23,933 nt of DNA, taken from NCBI RefSeq assembly GCF_001949145.1, contig NW_019091369.1, positions 3,374,705 to 3,398,637 of the forward strand, given 5' to 3'. Source of the DNA: Acanthaster planci. Taxonomy: Eukaryota > Echinodermata > Asteroidea > Valvatida > Acanthasteridae. Both the position numbers and the translations under genes were made by a program. Position 1 is the stretch's first letter. Every line of letters begins with the position of its first letter. The notes under the pieces are model-generated. The model had not been told where the DNA came from, searched no databases, and saw nothing but the letters and a program-made list of their open reading frames with translations. Shown here in pieces: positions 1 to 9,192 of this stretch.

Positions 1-1070
1 GTACCGAGTGCTGGATTTACGTTAACTCGATGCGCATGTCTAAGCATGCGCTGTTCTGACCAGGGATTCGGAACAAATTATGACTTGAAGAAAAATTACA
101 TTCAAATTGGACTTCGCGTGGCAAACCAGGGAGTAAACTGGGCACGGATCTTTGTGTTAAACACTAGCAGTATTTGCGAAATAATCAGCACGTCTGGAAA
201 GCTGTTTTTAGTACAATGTGAACCACGAGAGATCTTCGGCACTGCTGCATTGTAAACCCGGCTGGACATGGCCCTTTAGCAATATGGATCTGGAGATTGC
301 ATCTGCTGTTGATTTTTTTACTGCCGCTCTCTTGCCGTGCTCCCGGCCCTCAATTCAAATTGATTTTTTGTCTCCGTTGGTTACATTCGACGATCTTAAG
401 CTACCCGCAGGTTTTCGTCGCCGAAGTCTGTTGATATTCACAAAAAGTAATGTTTTATTGCAATTGATAAAAATAACACTAGACTCGCTTCGTCTGACGC
501 GGAAGCCTCTTAGTTTGTCTTACAATCCAACTTTTTTTGGTCTGTTTTGAGCGACCGAACATAGCGAATTCTCCGGTTGGACAATTATTATCTTGGTTTT
601 TCGCAAGTTATTTGAGTTGTGATGAGCTGTTCTGAAATTAATTCACAACTGAGATTCTGTCGGCAGCAGGGCGGCAAGAAACGTCCTTCTCTCTTAATGG
701 AAAGCAGGCACTTTTAGGCCATAATTATCTCGCTTTTTCGTCTAGGGACTTCAACCAAATGACATTCATCAAGGCCTGCATTCCAGGTGGAAGCCCAGCA
801 GCAGATATCGTTCCCTCTCCACACAAGGATTAGGCATAAATCGGTTGTTACTACGGCAACCTTCCCTCCGTCTGTTCTTTTAACAAACGTCGGCCACATG
901 GAGTGATATTCTAGGAGGGAAATGTCTAAGGAATAAAACGGTGAGTGGTCAACGTGGAGTTGTTTTTAAGTTGAAAGACAACGTCGGAAGAATGTTACAA
1001 TCACGCCATTTCTTGTAAAAAGAAGCTCTTGCATAATCGACTCACCATTAAAAATGCACTGCCTTTCGAC
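1..1070. other. Upstream region without a supported gene
   Basis: Only short unrelated open frames occur here, at 46-255 and 218-550 on the plus strand and 714-899 on the minus strand. Their translations have no recognisable domain or codon regularity, and the 218-550 frame opens at GTG. The stretch is best treated as intergenic or promoter-distal sequence of the ORF beginning at 1240. No repeat or RNA gene was seen. Confidence 0.5.
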
Positions 1071-1077
1071 TATATAT
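1071..1077 (+). promoter_or_regulatory. TATA-like box upstream of the 1240-2226 ORF
   Basis: TATATAT lies about 165 bases before the first in-frame ATG (1240), a plausible distance for a core promoter plus a short 5' UTR. This rests on position and sequence only; no transcript start is known. Confidence 0.35.
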
Positions 1078-1239
1078 CGGCTGGAAAGATTGAAAATTGT
1101 CCAATTTTGGCTACCAAGGAAAATATAAAGCTATGCACGAGTACAGCAATCGAATGTTTAAGTGGTGATCAACGTAGCTGATATACTATCGTTGTCGTCT
1201 TTTTCTGAAGTCAAAGCCCGATATTTTGTGCTCGTAAAC

Positions 1240-2226
1240 ATGACATCCAAGAAGGGTTATTCTTCTGTTCTGTGCTCAACAAATACCGGTCATGGCAAGC
1301 CTACTCCAAATCCGCTCCAGTCGTCGGACTATCGAGAACTCTACAACCAACTGTCGCTCTCCAGTCGTTTGGCTGCCAAGTCACGGACTCCTCTCACTCA
1401 AAAACGTCTGTCGTCTACCCGAGGCCTAGTCCCACCCAAGCGTTTCCATTCCCGGTTCGGAGTGCCATCGCTGGCTGCGCCGTCGTCGTCCATTCCTGCC
1501 TCACCCCCGCCAGTTATCACCTTGTCAATGCCTCAGACGCCTCCGAGAACTCCAGACTTGGACATCAAACGAGGCCGCGAGGACTCTAGTAACATTGGAA
1601 AATCTTCTTTTCTCGCCGTGCCGGGGTTTCACGACGAGCCCTGCTTCAAAGCCAAACTGCCTGATAGGCCCGACGAGAGTGAGGATATACACATCAGGCC
1701 TCCTTCCCGCCGTGGTAGCAGGAATAAAGACCCAAGCACCAACGACCGCCCTGACGGCCCCAGCTGTCATCTGCCAGACCTGGAAATGGCTCTTCGTCGC
1801 GTTCAATTATCGGAAATGCTGTTGAGACGCAAAAAATTACCTTTACTTCGTGTGGAAAACTCAACGAATTCGAGAAGTGTGACGCCCAGCGCGAAGTTGC
1901 AAGATGGCTTACCCTGCTCAAGCGCAAGGCTGTGTGGTGAGCTAAAAATGTCTCCAAGTCGTTCCGAACAACCCTTGCCGCCAAATCGCAAAAGGTCACC
2001 GCTGGCCTGTGGCAAGCCGGCTCGCCACAGTGGTCTCTGTACTTACGTGGAAGTCGGGCGTGACCCGGTAAGCTGTGCCTCTGCTGAAAGTGTTGAGGAC
2101 CGCCAAACCACGCCCACAAAATGGCGGCGCCATAGACTATTCAACCGTGAGATTTCAGACGGTCCAATTCAGTTGCACAATTTCCGGCTGACATCAACAG
2201 AACTAAGAAAAGGCGGGAGACCATAA
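1240..2226 (+). CDS. Intronless orphan ORF, basic Ser/Pro-rich protein
   Basis: The frame is open from 1162 without an ATG; the first in-frame ATG is at 1240 with A at -3, giving 328 residues (starting MTSKKGYSSV) and a TAA stop at 2224-2226. It is by far the longest uninterrupted ORF outside the recognised genes. The protein is basic and rich in Ser, Pro and Arg. It has many proline-directed sites (TPLTQK, TPPRTPD, TPSAK, SPSR, SPLA, TPTKWRR) and basic patches (IKRGRED, LLRRKKL, KWRRHR) that could be nuclear localisation signals. I see no signal peptide, membrane segment or known fold, so it looks largely disordered. I do not recognise a family. An upstream TATATAT and downstream ATTAAA/AATAAA are consistent with a real intronless gene converging on the H1 gene. 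It could instead be a large exon of a longer gene, or a chance frame. Confidence 0.5.
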   Translation: MTSKKGYSSVLCSTNTGHGKPTPNPLQSSDYRELYNQLSLSSRLAAKSRTPLTQKRLSSTRGLVPPKRFHSRFGVPSLAAPSSSIPASPPPVITLSMPQTPPRTPDLDIKRGREDSSNIGKSSFLAVPGFHDEPCFKAKLPDRPDESEDIHIRPPSRRGSRNKDPSTNDRPDGPSCHLPDLEMALRRVQLSEMLLRRKKLPLLRVENSTNSRSVTPSAKLQDGLPCSSARLCGELKMSPSRSEQPLPPNRKRSPLACGKPARHSGLCTYVEVGRDPVSCASAESVEDRQTTPTKWRRHRLFNREISDGPIQLHNFRLTSTELRKGGRP

Positions 2227-2227
2227 A

Positions 2228-2235
2228 TGACGTCA
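2228..2235. promoter_or_regulatory. Full CRE palindrome TGACGTCA
   Basis: An exact eight-base cAMP-response element starts two bases after the stop codon of the 1240-2226 ORF. CREB/CREM-family proteins bind this site, and CREM drives post-meiotic testis genes in mammals. One 8-mer can occur by chance, so any function here is speculative. Confidence 0.2.
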
Positions 2236-2486
2236 CTTCTCACCCGTGCAGGTAGAGCGAACAAAATTTGGACGTGGCCGTAAGTGCCAGAACACATACA
2301 CCAAATTAGCTAAAAGTCAGTCAGGTGCCTAAACTACCTGCCACTTTAATTTAAAAAAAGAAACCAGTACATTTATGAAAAGGGCCAAACAAACTCCACT
2401 CGACTATTGATTTTACCCCTAAGAGAGGTCGGTTTCGACGCATTGTCGGTTATTGTAGTACCTTAAAGTGGTACGAGGACAAATGG

Positions 2487-2736
2487 GATGCGATCTGTGA
2501 AACCCTTCACACGGTGAGCTTTGTCATTTGGGTGAATATAAACTTCGTACTAACACTTTTGTTTTCGGATCTATTCCATTTATGATCCTAGGTTGTCAAC
2601 AACATGAATCTAGGTTGTCTAGCATCACGAATTAAACAGTTTTAAAAACAGGGCAGTGTCCAGATAAATTTGAAATTGATATATATGTACCAAAATGAAA
2701 AAGCTCACCATGTGAAGGGTTTTTGCAGATCACATC
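2487..2736. mobile_element. Foldback (MITE-like) element with about 47-bp inverted arms
   Basis: The left arm (2487-2533) reads GATGCGATCTG, AACCCTTCACACGGTGAGCTT, TCATTTGGGT. The right arm (2689-2736) is its reverse complement with only a few substitutions and two or three extra A residues. About 155 bases lie between the arms and code for nothing obvious; inside them AT(C/T)CTAGGTTGTC-like sequence is repeated directly. Size and structure fit a non-autonomous foldback DNA transposon. No clear target-site duplication was found. It lies in the probable 3' UTR of the preceding ORF, so an RNA copy would form a long hairpin. Confidence 0.7.
2631..2636 (+). terminator. Candidate polyadenylation signal ATTAAA
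   Basis: This is the first common poly(A) hexamer variant after the stop at 2226, though it sits inside the loop of the foldback element. A canonical AATAAA follows at 2804-2809. Either could end the transcript of the 1240-2226 ORF; no GU-rich element decides between them. Confidence 0.25.
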
Positions 2737-2803
2737 ACAAATGCTAAGACCTTGACCAAGATCATGTTAGTGATTGCCTTCAATCGTGATCACAAGATGA
2801 GTG

Positions 2804-2809
2804 AATAAA
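2804..2809 (+). terminator. Candidate polyadenylation signal AATAAA
   Basis: A canonical hexamer about 580 bases after the stop of the 1240-2226 ORF, followed by a T-run and a GT-containing stretch. Use of this site would put the whole foldback element in the 3' UTR. Confidence 0.3.
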
Positions 2810-3842
2810 TGAATTTTTTTGTTCCTAATGGGTAGCTTTTCCACTTCGTACCCCTCAAACCTGCTCGTAAGCAACCAATATTAAACTTTAAATTTATTTA
2901 TTAATTTGATAAGTTTAAATAAAAGTAAAAAACTGGAGAGACACTCACATGCATAACGATTTAGTTCTGATTTCTCATGTCTGGCATGTTTGGTATTCTT
3001 GTTCATGGTATAACACACTATGCATGTGGGATGTGTCTCGTGAGAAACGAAATATTCAGTATAGTATTTAATCATAAATCTAGTTTTGATGGGTCCCAGG
3101 AAATCATACAATTTAAAGATTCATGTCGGTCATTGTTCTTAATACCAAAGTTCATCACTAAACATTTCAGATAAGCCTTTGGTTCAGCGTACAGTAGAAC
3201 AGCAACACCAACTAGACCCATTTCTTTGAAAGGTTGGTCACGAATCGCGTCAGGCGTGGGGTTGAGAGTGTGCATTTTAATCTCCAGCTTTTGGTGGTGT
3301 GTGTGTGGGGCCGTGGGGGGCGCAAATTTCAAAGCGAATTTGGCTTCGGGCTTTTTGAACATAATGTTGGAGGAGAATATCAAACTCTGTCAGGGTGATA
3401 CCCAGTGGCTGGATAAGCCACTGATTTTTCTAATTCTAGACCATCCTCATATTTCAAAGCAGGAAATTACGATGAGGCTTCATCAATTAGTGTACCAGAA
3501 TGTATGCCGTAGACGTCTGGGGACTTCATCAAGCTCCAAAAGGGCCAAATGTTAATCAAGAATTTCTTCCGGGAATCGCGACGATAAGGACTTCTCGGAG
3601 GATGACCAAAGTACTCATTAAATTTTAAAGATATTAATATGCCCATGTATTATAATTTTACTCAAAGGGAAATGCTAGTTGAATGAATTGCTACGAAAGG
3701 CGCTTATTGCATTGGAAAAGCCTATTTGTGACTGCCTTGTTTCCATAAGTTTTAATTTAGTTGAGAATAGGCACCCAGGCTGATCGTTGTAAATTGCGCT
3801 GAACGTTGTAAATCATGGAATAAATGAAACAGACAGGAAAAA
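2810..3842. other. Convergent intergenic region, no supported gene
   Basis: This lies between the candidate 3' end of the 1240-2226 ORF and the 3' end of H1. Short frames occur on both strands (3226-3555 plus, 3072-3383 and 2881-3111 minus) but none shows a domain. A GT-rich tract occupies about 3290-3320. A perfect 8-bp hairpin, CAGTGGCT/AGCCACTG with a 5-base loop, lies at 3403-3423. Confidence 0.45.
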
Positions 3843-3850
3843 TCTCTTTT
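3843..3850 (-). promoter_or_regulatory. Histone downstream element (purine-rich) of H1
   Basis: On the minus strand this reads AAAAGAGA, about 12 bases past the histone stem-loop. That spacing and purine content fit the U7 snRNA-binding element used to process replication-type histone pre-mRNAs. It does not match the consensus CAAGAAAGA exactly. Confidence 0.5.
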
Positions 3851-3861
3851 ATACATGTGGT

Positions 3862-3877
3862 GGCTCTGAAAAGAGCC
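3862..3877 (-). terminator. Histone mRNA 3' stem-loop
   Basis: On the minus strand the sequence is GGCTCT-TTTC-AGAGCC followed by ACCACA. This is the canonical six-base-pair, four-base-loop element with its usual 3' flank. It binds SLBP and directs cleavage without polyadenylation. Its strand and position just past the gap assign it to the H1 gene and imply a non-polyadenylated mRNA. Confidence 0.95.
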
Positions 3878-3890
3878 GTTGGTTTTGATT

Positions 3891-4286
3891 NNNNNNNNNN
3901 NNNNNNNNNNNNNNNNNNNNNNNNNNNNNNNNNNNNNNNNNNNNNNNNNNNNNNNNNNNNNNNNNNNNNNNNNNNNNNNNNNNNNNNNNNNNNNNNNNNN
4001 NNNNNNNNNNNNNNNNNNNNNNNNNNNNNNNNNNNNNNNNNNNNNNNNNNNNNNNNNNNNNNNNNNNNNNNNNNNNNNNNNNNNNNNNNNNNNNNNNNNN
4101 NNNNNNNNNNNNNNNNNNNNNNNNNNNNNNNNNNNNNNNNNNNNNNNNNNNNNNNNNNNNNNNNNNNNNNNNNNNNNNNNNNNNNNNNNNNNNNNNNNNN
4201 NNNNNNNNNNNNNNNNNNNNNNNNNNNNNNNNNNNNNNNNNNNNNNNNNNNNNNNNNNNNNNNNNNNNNNNNNNNNNNNNNNNNNN
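3891..4286. other. Assembly gap (396 N) inside the H1 gene
   Basis: A run of 396 N interrupts the H1 reading frame after codon 88 and ends 13 bases short of the 3' stem-loop. It hides most of the globular domain and the Lys/Ala-rich tail. Its stated length would allow roughly 130 codons, but gap lengths may be estimates. Reading frames drawn through it are artefacts. Confidence 0.99.
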
Positions 4287-4550
4287 GGTGTCCACCTTGA
4301 AGTTGGCGGCGATGTACTTCTTGATGCCTTGAGCAGACGAGCCACGGCGATCTTTCATGGCAGCAATCGCAGAAACGACCATCTTGCTAGCGGGAGGGTG
4401 AGCCGCACGCTTGGCCTTCCTGCTGGGGGACCTGGCACGCTTCTTCGGGGACTTCTTGGGAGACGACTTGGCCCTCTTGGTCGGTGACTGAGACCTTGTC
4501 GGTGACTGGGATCGCTTCGGAGAAGCAGCTTTCTTTGGAGAACCTGCCAT
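4287..4550 (-). CDS. Sperm-type linker histone H1, 5' part (continues into gap)
   Basis: Eighty-eight codons are visible from ATG at 4550-4548. Residues 1-50 are very basic and carry seven Ser-Pro-X-Lys/Arg tetrapeptides: SPKK 4-7, SPKR 10-13, SPTR 16-19, SPTK 22-25, SPKK 30-33, SPKK 34-37 and SPSR 41-44. These motifs bind the minor groove of AT-rich DNA. In sea urchin sperm H1 and H2B they are phosphorylated until late spermatid stage, then dephosphorylated to allow tight packing. From HPPASKMV (51-58) the sequence enters the H1 winged-helix domain: [20 protein letters not shown] matches helices 1 and 2. The remainder lies in the gap. The 3' stem-loop, an H1-type upstream AAACACA and the lack of an intron in the visible part fit a histone gene. 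Calling it sperm-specific is inference from the SPKK extension. Confidence 0.93.
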
Positions 4551-4630
4551 CTCAAAAATCTTATCCTACGACGTGAATACAACACTTCAACAGCTCAATG
4601 AACAATTACAATAACATTTTTTGCGCGTCA

Positions 4631-4638
4631 TATTAATA
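4631..4638 (-). promoter_or_regulatory. TATA-like element of H1
   Basis: TATTAATA lies about 80 bases upstream of the H1 ATG on the minus strand. It is the best AT-rich TATA candidate at a suitable distance, but not a consensus TATAAA. Confidence 0.35.
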
Positions 4639-4715
4639 TCTGTATTGCGGACGTAGTTGTGACAAACATTTGGAATGCAGAACTTTTTCAAAAAATGTCG
4701 TCTTTGATCTAATTA

Positions 4716-4722
4716 TGTGTTT
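4716..4722 (-). promoter_or_regulatory. H1-specific AC box AAACACA
   Basis: The minus strand reads AAACACA about 166 bases upstream of the H1 start codon and about 80 bases upstream of the TATA candidate. This heptamer is the conserved H1 promoter element of animals. A CCAAT box in H1 orientation was not found between it and the TATA candidate. Confidence 0.55.
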
Positions 4723-4752
4723 GTCTTTCACTAAATATCCACCAAATTATCG

Positions 4753-4766
4753 ATAACCCCGGTAAC
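4753..4766. promoter_or_regulatory. Near-consensus X-box (RFX site)
   Basis: ATAACC-CC-GGTAAC fits the RFX consensus GTNRCC(N0-3)RGYAAC with one mismatch. It lies about 200 bases upstream of the H1 ATG. RFX factors control ciliary and spermatogenic genes. The match alone is weak evidence. Confidence 0.3.
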
Positions 4767-5825
4767 CAATCTTGAAATCTTCTCCTATCTTAAACATTAA
4801 GCTTAAAACTTTTTGATAAAAGTTACTAACTTCTCGAATATCAATGTATAGCAATATTAACCCAGCAACAACTTTTAGCACACAAATGTCCCAAACTTAA
4901 AGCTCAATTTCATCAATTTTAAGATCAAAATATTATCAAAACAAGCACAAGTCATTCAACATCCGTAATCGAGCACCCAGATGATTCTATAAATGAATAA
5001 ATCATTCCAAAATGGTAACTTCTGAAGTTGAAAACCTGTTGCAACAAGACAGGACTTCAGCATGCAGCGCGCCCATCTTGCTCGCATTATTTTCGTTCGA
5101 ACCCAACTTGCGCCGCAGTGAACTCACCCTACGGTTCAGAGAATCAGTAACCTTTTTGACAGGCCTTGTACAGAAAAATCAGAAAATAAAATTTTGCCCA
5201 CTCTTACATATCACCTCATATTTTTCACAACCAAAAGGCCTAGTAGTTTGTGTAAAATTAACTCCGTTTTGTTATAGGCATGTACAGGCCTACACATGCT
5301 ACACGGGAATGATCTTGATACCTTGATGATCACTTGGGACCCTTATTCAATTCTCCCCACTACAAGTAGTCAATCTTTAATTAATGCTTCTTCCATTTTT
5401 CAATCAGCCGTTCTCACGAACTTCATCAAGTCTCAACTCAGGAAATTTCCCCACGGGCGTGTATGTAATACAACATCGATATCAAGTAAACCTCGTGGTT
5501 GTATGTGTTTAGTTAGTATCATCCTATCGCTTAACGGCCTGGCTGCTTATCCTGGCGTCGATGAAGAAATTGAGAAAATAAACCACGCATTGCGCTTCCT
5601 ATTACTGCGGCTCTCACAGCGTTTCCGTTTTTTCCCCTCGGTGGCCGAAAGTGTTTGATCTTGTTTGCTCGATAAAATGATGAACCGTGCATTACTTATT
5701 TGCTTTGCAAACCGACTCCGTCTTGGGAGCTTAGACAAAGAGAGCATTTGATCGGGGCACATAATGTACGTTCGCCGTCAGGCCTAACCGCCTCGGGGAT
5801 AGAATTTCTTCTTCGCCAGTAAGAT

Positions 5826-5833
5826 TGACGTCA
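5826..5833. promoter_or_regulatory. Second full CRE palindrome TGACGTCA
   Basis: An exact CRE about 1.3 kb upstream of H1 on its 5' side. It is the second exact copy in the window. Too isolated to be called functional. Confidence 0.2.
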
Positions 5834-6123
5834 CCCCTGGCATTTTTCTGCGCCTTGTTAGGCGCTAACTGCAGCATCTGTGACTCAGTTTAGTAAGTCT
5901 CAGAGGGTCACAAAGATGAGGTAAAATCTGTGTCTCCAGTGAACAACTTTGCACCCCTTAGAGACAACATAAAGAAACATAAAGTTAGTCCCGTTTGAGA
6001 TTCATTGTAAGTTTAGGGAATGGAAAGACATTATGGAAAAGAAAGTCCCAGAACTTAGATGTCGCCTTTGGCGTTGAGGGCGCTGCGTTATTTCAAATCA
6101 GTACTAGACTCCCCGGCCCCCCG

Positions 6124-6144
6124 GCACGCACGCACGCATGCATG
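6124..6144. repeat. Short ACGC/ATGC simple repeat
   Basis: Three to four GCAC units pass into GCATGCATG next to a C-rich run. This alternating purine-pyrimidine microsatellite could adopt Z-DNA. No gene association is visible. Confidence 0.6.
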
Positions 6145-6714
6145 TCTAGTCTGTGACTCCCCGTATTAACACTGCTTATCCGCCGCAGACACGTAAACGC
6201 ATAGACCGCTAGGTCCTATTCGAAACTACAGGGGGTTTTCGTGATCTGCGCGGCGCCCGACTAAAATCAAAACTATGGGCAAATTTACCCCTTAAGTTAT
6301 GCACAGTTTAAGAATTCCAGCCATAAAATGAATGAAGCCATTTTTTTACTGTAAAAAAACCCATACGGATTCAAAAGAATGCGGTTGCAACAGTTGAAAA
6401 GAAGAGATAGCAGTAACGAAGAGCAAAAAAGGTGAACGTATTTGGAAGCACAAGTAAACAAATACAGGCAAAGTGCATTGCGCGTAATGCGCACTGGACG
6501 CGCTGTCATGCTCCGTTCTGCCCATTGTTTGCCTATACTTTTCAAAATCACGGTTATACGCGCAAGACTGGCGGTCTATGTGTTTATATGTCTATGTTAT
6601 CCACCCTGAGCTGAAGTGCACCCTCACCGGTGAAAGAAAGACAGATGGTACTAAATTTTCCAACCGGGTTCTTGCACGCGTTCGGCGTGCACGCTAAGAC
6701 CACATATTCCAGAC

Positions 6715-6730
6715 CATAGATTTATCTATG
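6715..6730. repeat. 16-base near-palindrome CATAGAT-TT-ATCTATG
   Basis: Two perfect seven-base inverted arms flank a two-base centre. It could be a dimeric protein-binding site or the end of an old repeat. Confidence 0.5.
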
Positions 6731-9145
6731 TTCAAGAATAAATTTGTTGCGCGTACTCAGCGTAATTTGTGTCAAACGCGCATGAACTCGCACGCCCATG
6801 CGGTGAGTGCTACCAAAGCACTGTCAATTTCATTTCAAAACACGCCCTCTTTTGTTCCCACTTAGAGCGGATTGGCCGGAGCAGTATGAATCGCGTGGTG
6901 TTATAGCCTTAGTAGAAGTGTGCGATTTTCTTTCCTTCTGCTGCTTTCAGTGTATGCAGCGCCAGACAACAAGTTGCGAGGCAAGAGTTGCAAAAGTTCA
7001 GGTCAGTGGTGCATCATGACCTTCGAAAGCAGCTTCGCATCGGTAGATGCATGTCAAGATAAAACCGCCGATAAAATTTATCCCACTCAATGTTGCCTCT
7101 CAATCCATGTTTTATCAGTCTCCCTTCGTTGTGGTTCTTAACCTCAGTACTTTTCTTCGAAAGCCATCCTCTTGCAATGGGGTAGGGCAATAAAACGCCT
7201 TGATCCTGCATCATGTATGCAGGACGGCTCCTTCTTCACCGATGCCTACTCTTTTCTTTCGATTCCTCTCTTTGTGTCTTGCATCCTACCTCCCATTCAC
7301 GAGTAGTTCTCATCTACATTTCCTTCTCTCATCCAATTTCATTAGAATTAGACTGCATCTTCTCTCATTAAATCACCCTGAGGTCTTTTCTTGCTGAAGA
7401 TAGCCGACCCCCTTTGAAGTACAGGCAGATCATGCCGATTTCTGACAACAAGCTTCTTCAACAATCAGCACCCTGAAAACTCTGGCAACTTTTTCATGAC
7501 GCTGCTAACCGCAACCTACTTAATAAGCTTATTAGTGACCAGAAAGTTAAGACGCACAATAGAGTACCCGCCTCACTGGCCCTTTGCAAGTCATCTGGAA
7601 AGAGACAACACTGATTGCAGGATGATCGGCTGAGCAAACACAGAATGCCTTTGTGTGTCGCCTTGGTACACAGGAAGGAGTTTTCCGAAACCCTCCCCAC
7701 ACACAGCTTTGCTCTGTGGTATGACTGGCTATATTTGCTTCCTTCGACGATTGCCCAACAACATGGTAAATGCTATCTTAATCACTAGGGCCACTTCAAG
7801 CTTTTGATGTCCCTATGACCAGAAGTCAGCGAGATCAGATCGTGGGAACAAACCGAGACAGGCACGGGTTACCTTCGAAGCTTCAGCACGGTAAAGGCAG
7901 GAGGCTTCATTTCAGACTTCGGCAACTTCACACCATCGATTAACAACCAGTGTACCACAACTGGAAAAAAAAAACATCGATGAAGTCAAAGAAGTGGATG
8001 TCTACTGATGTCGAACTAACAGCTTTCGGACACACCTGCATGATTCAGTATGATTCCGGCAAGAAGGCCTGAACGACGTATTGGCAACACAACTTTTAAT
8101 TAGACTATTTAAATTGCAACGATCGAATTGGAAGAGACTCCGCATAACTGGTGAATTTTGCGAGGCCAATTGCAAATTGTTACTAAGTGCTCAACAAAGT
8201 AAACATGATCATTGATTGAGACATCAAAGAAGCCAACCATATAGTTTGCTTTTATTGAGAAGTACCTTACCGGTGGGAGTTCCAGACATCTTTTGTGTGT
8301 TCTCTTTGCAGACCTAAGAATTCCACGCTCCCCCCCGAGGCGAGGATTTTTGCTCTATTTGTATACTCTTTAATACGCCACATTCTGAAGACTTAACTTC
8401 TTGTTTGTAAACTTCATGTAAACAGATGCTTCACTGGCAACTTCTTGGCCGTTTGCTCTTTTTGCCAATTAACTGGTGGTTTCATCAACTTAGCCCAAGA
8501 ACTCACATTGTCGGATCGTCTTATTTTGAACTTCATAAAGCAATGCCCCCTCAAGGCAATTAATCGAGAAGGAACCTGCACCTCCGAAGTCATAAACGGT
8601 GAAACTGAGCCTGTCTTAAGTTACGTGTGTACTGAATTTCAAAGTGAACAATTCAAGGAAACAACGACGGGCAGAAGTAATCGACCACGTGAGGAGTGAT
8701 ATTCAAGTGGAAAATTTTGTTGGTTATACCAAGTTACGGTCATCAAACTCCGGCAGGGGTAACTCGATCAAGCAACCGTTTACCAAATCTACAAGCGCCC
8801 GCGTGCTCCGACACACATTTCTCCATTCGCGACTGCAAGAAAATCTTGTTTATATGTTGGACAGAAGAGAGTTGATTTTTCTTTACTGGCCCTGTCAATA
8901 GAACGCCTGTTTAGGAGAAATTTGAGAGATTTCTGCGCAGTCTGATATTCTGTTTACAGACAGGGACATAGATGTACAGTGTATACGTAAAAAAATGTAC
9001 AGCTACTAGTGAATGCAGCAGCGCACTTGGACAACCCCTTCGAAAGTTTTTCGTAAGTTTGATCGCAGCTACACAAAAGAAACGCAAAACAAGATGCATT
9101 GCACGTAGGATTCCCTCTACGTATTGTGACTGTACAAAAAGGCAT

Positions 9146-9192
9146 ATATGATTTCGAAAGAAACAGGTCTGCCCTGAAATTCTTTTCCAAAG
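9146..9192 (+). promoter_or_regulatory. Possible core promoter of the 9193 ORF
   Basis: An AT-rich TATATGA-like motif lies about 45 bases before the ATG at 9193, so a start site 25-30 bases downstream would leave a very short 5' UTR. It may instead be part of an upstream untranslated leader. Confidence 0.2.

Larger units (their letters stand above)
4767..9145. other. Gene-poor intergenic region
   Basis: About 4.4 kb between the divergent H1 and 9193-9741 ORFs. The open frames here (5012-5326, 5296-5658, 8445-8699 and 8644-8901 plus; 5547-5762, 6297-6551 and 7494-7700 minus) have no domains, good start contexts or mutual consistency. Minor structures: a second CRE palindrome TGACGTCA at 5826-5833, an ACGC/ATGC simple repeat at 6124-6144, a near-palindrome at 6715-6730, and pyrimidine-rich sequence around 7220-7350. 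No tRNA, snRNA or clear transposon was identified. Confidence 0.5.

Noticed and set aside
218-550. 110-codon open frame on the plus strand
   Set aside because: It starts at GTG, has no domain, and its composition looks random.
2881-3555. Overlapping frames on both strands between the orphan ORF and H1
   Set aside because: No family resemblance, frames conflict, and none has a good ATG context. A decayed repeat is possible but not shown.
3752-4345. Open frames running through the N gap
   Set aside because: They exist only because N is not read as a stop codon.
5088-5112. GTTCGAACCC resembling a tRNA T-arm
   Set aside because: No acceptor stem, D-arm or anticodon arm could be paired around it.
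5012-5658. Two adjacent plus-strand frames of 104 and 120 codons
   Set aside because: No conserved motif, low-complexity Ser/Phe composition and no promoter or poly(A) support.
8445-8901. Plus-strand frames of 84 and 85 codons upstream of the 9193 ORF
   Set aside because: They overlap in different frames, show no domain and have no splice relation to the 9193 ORF that I could support.
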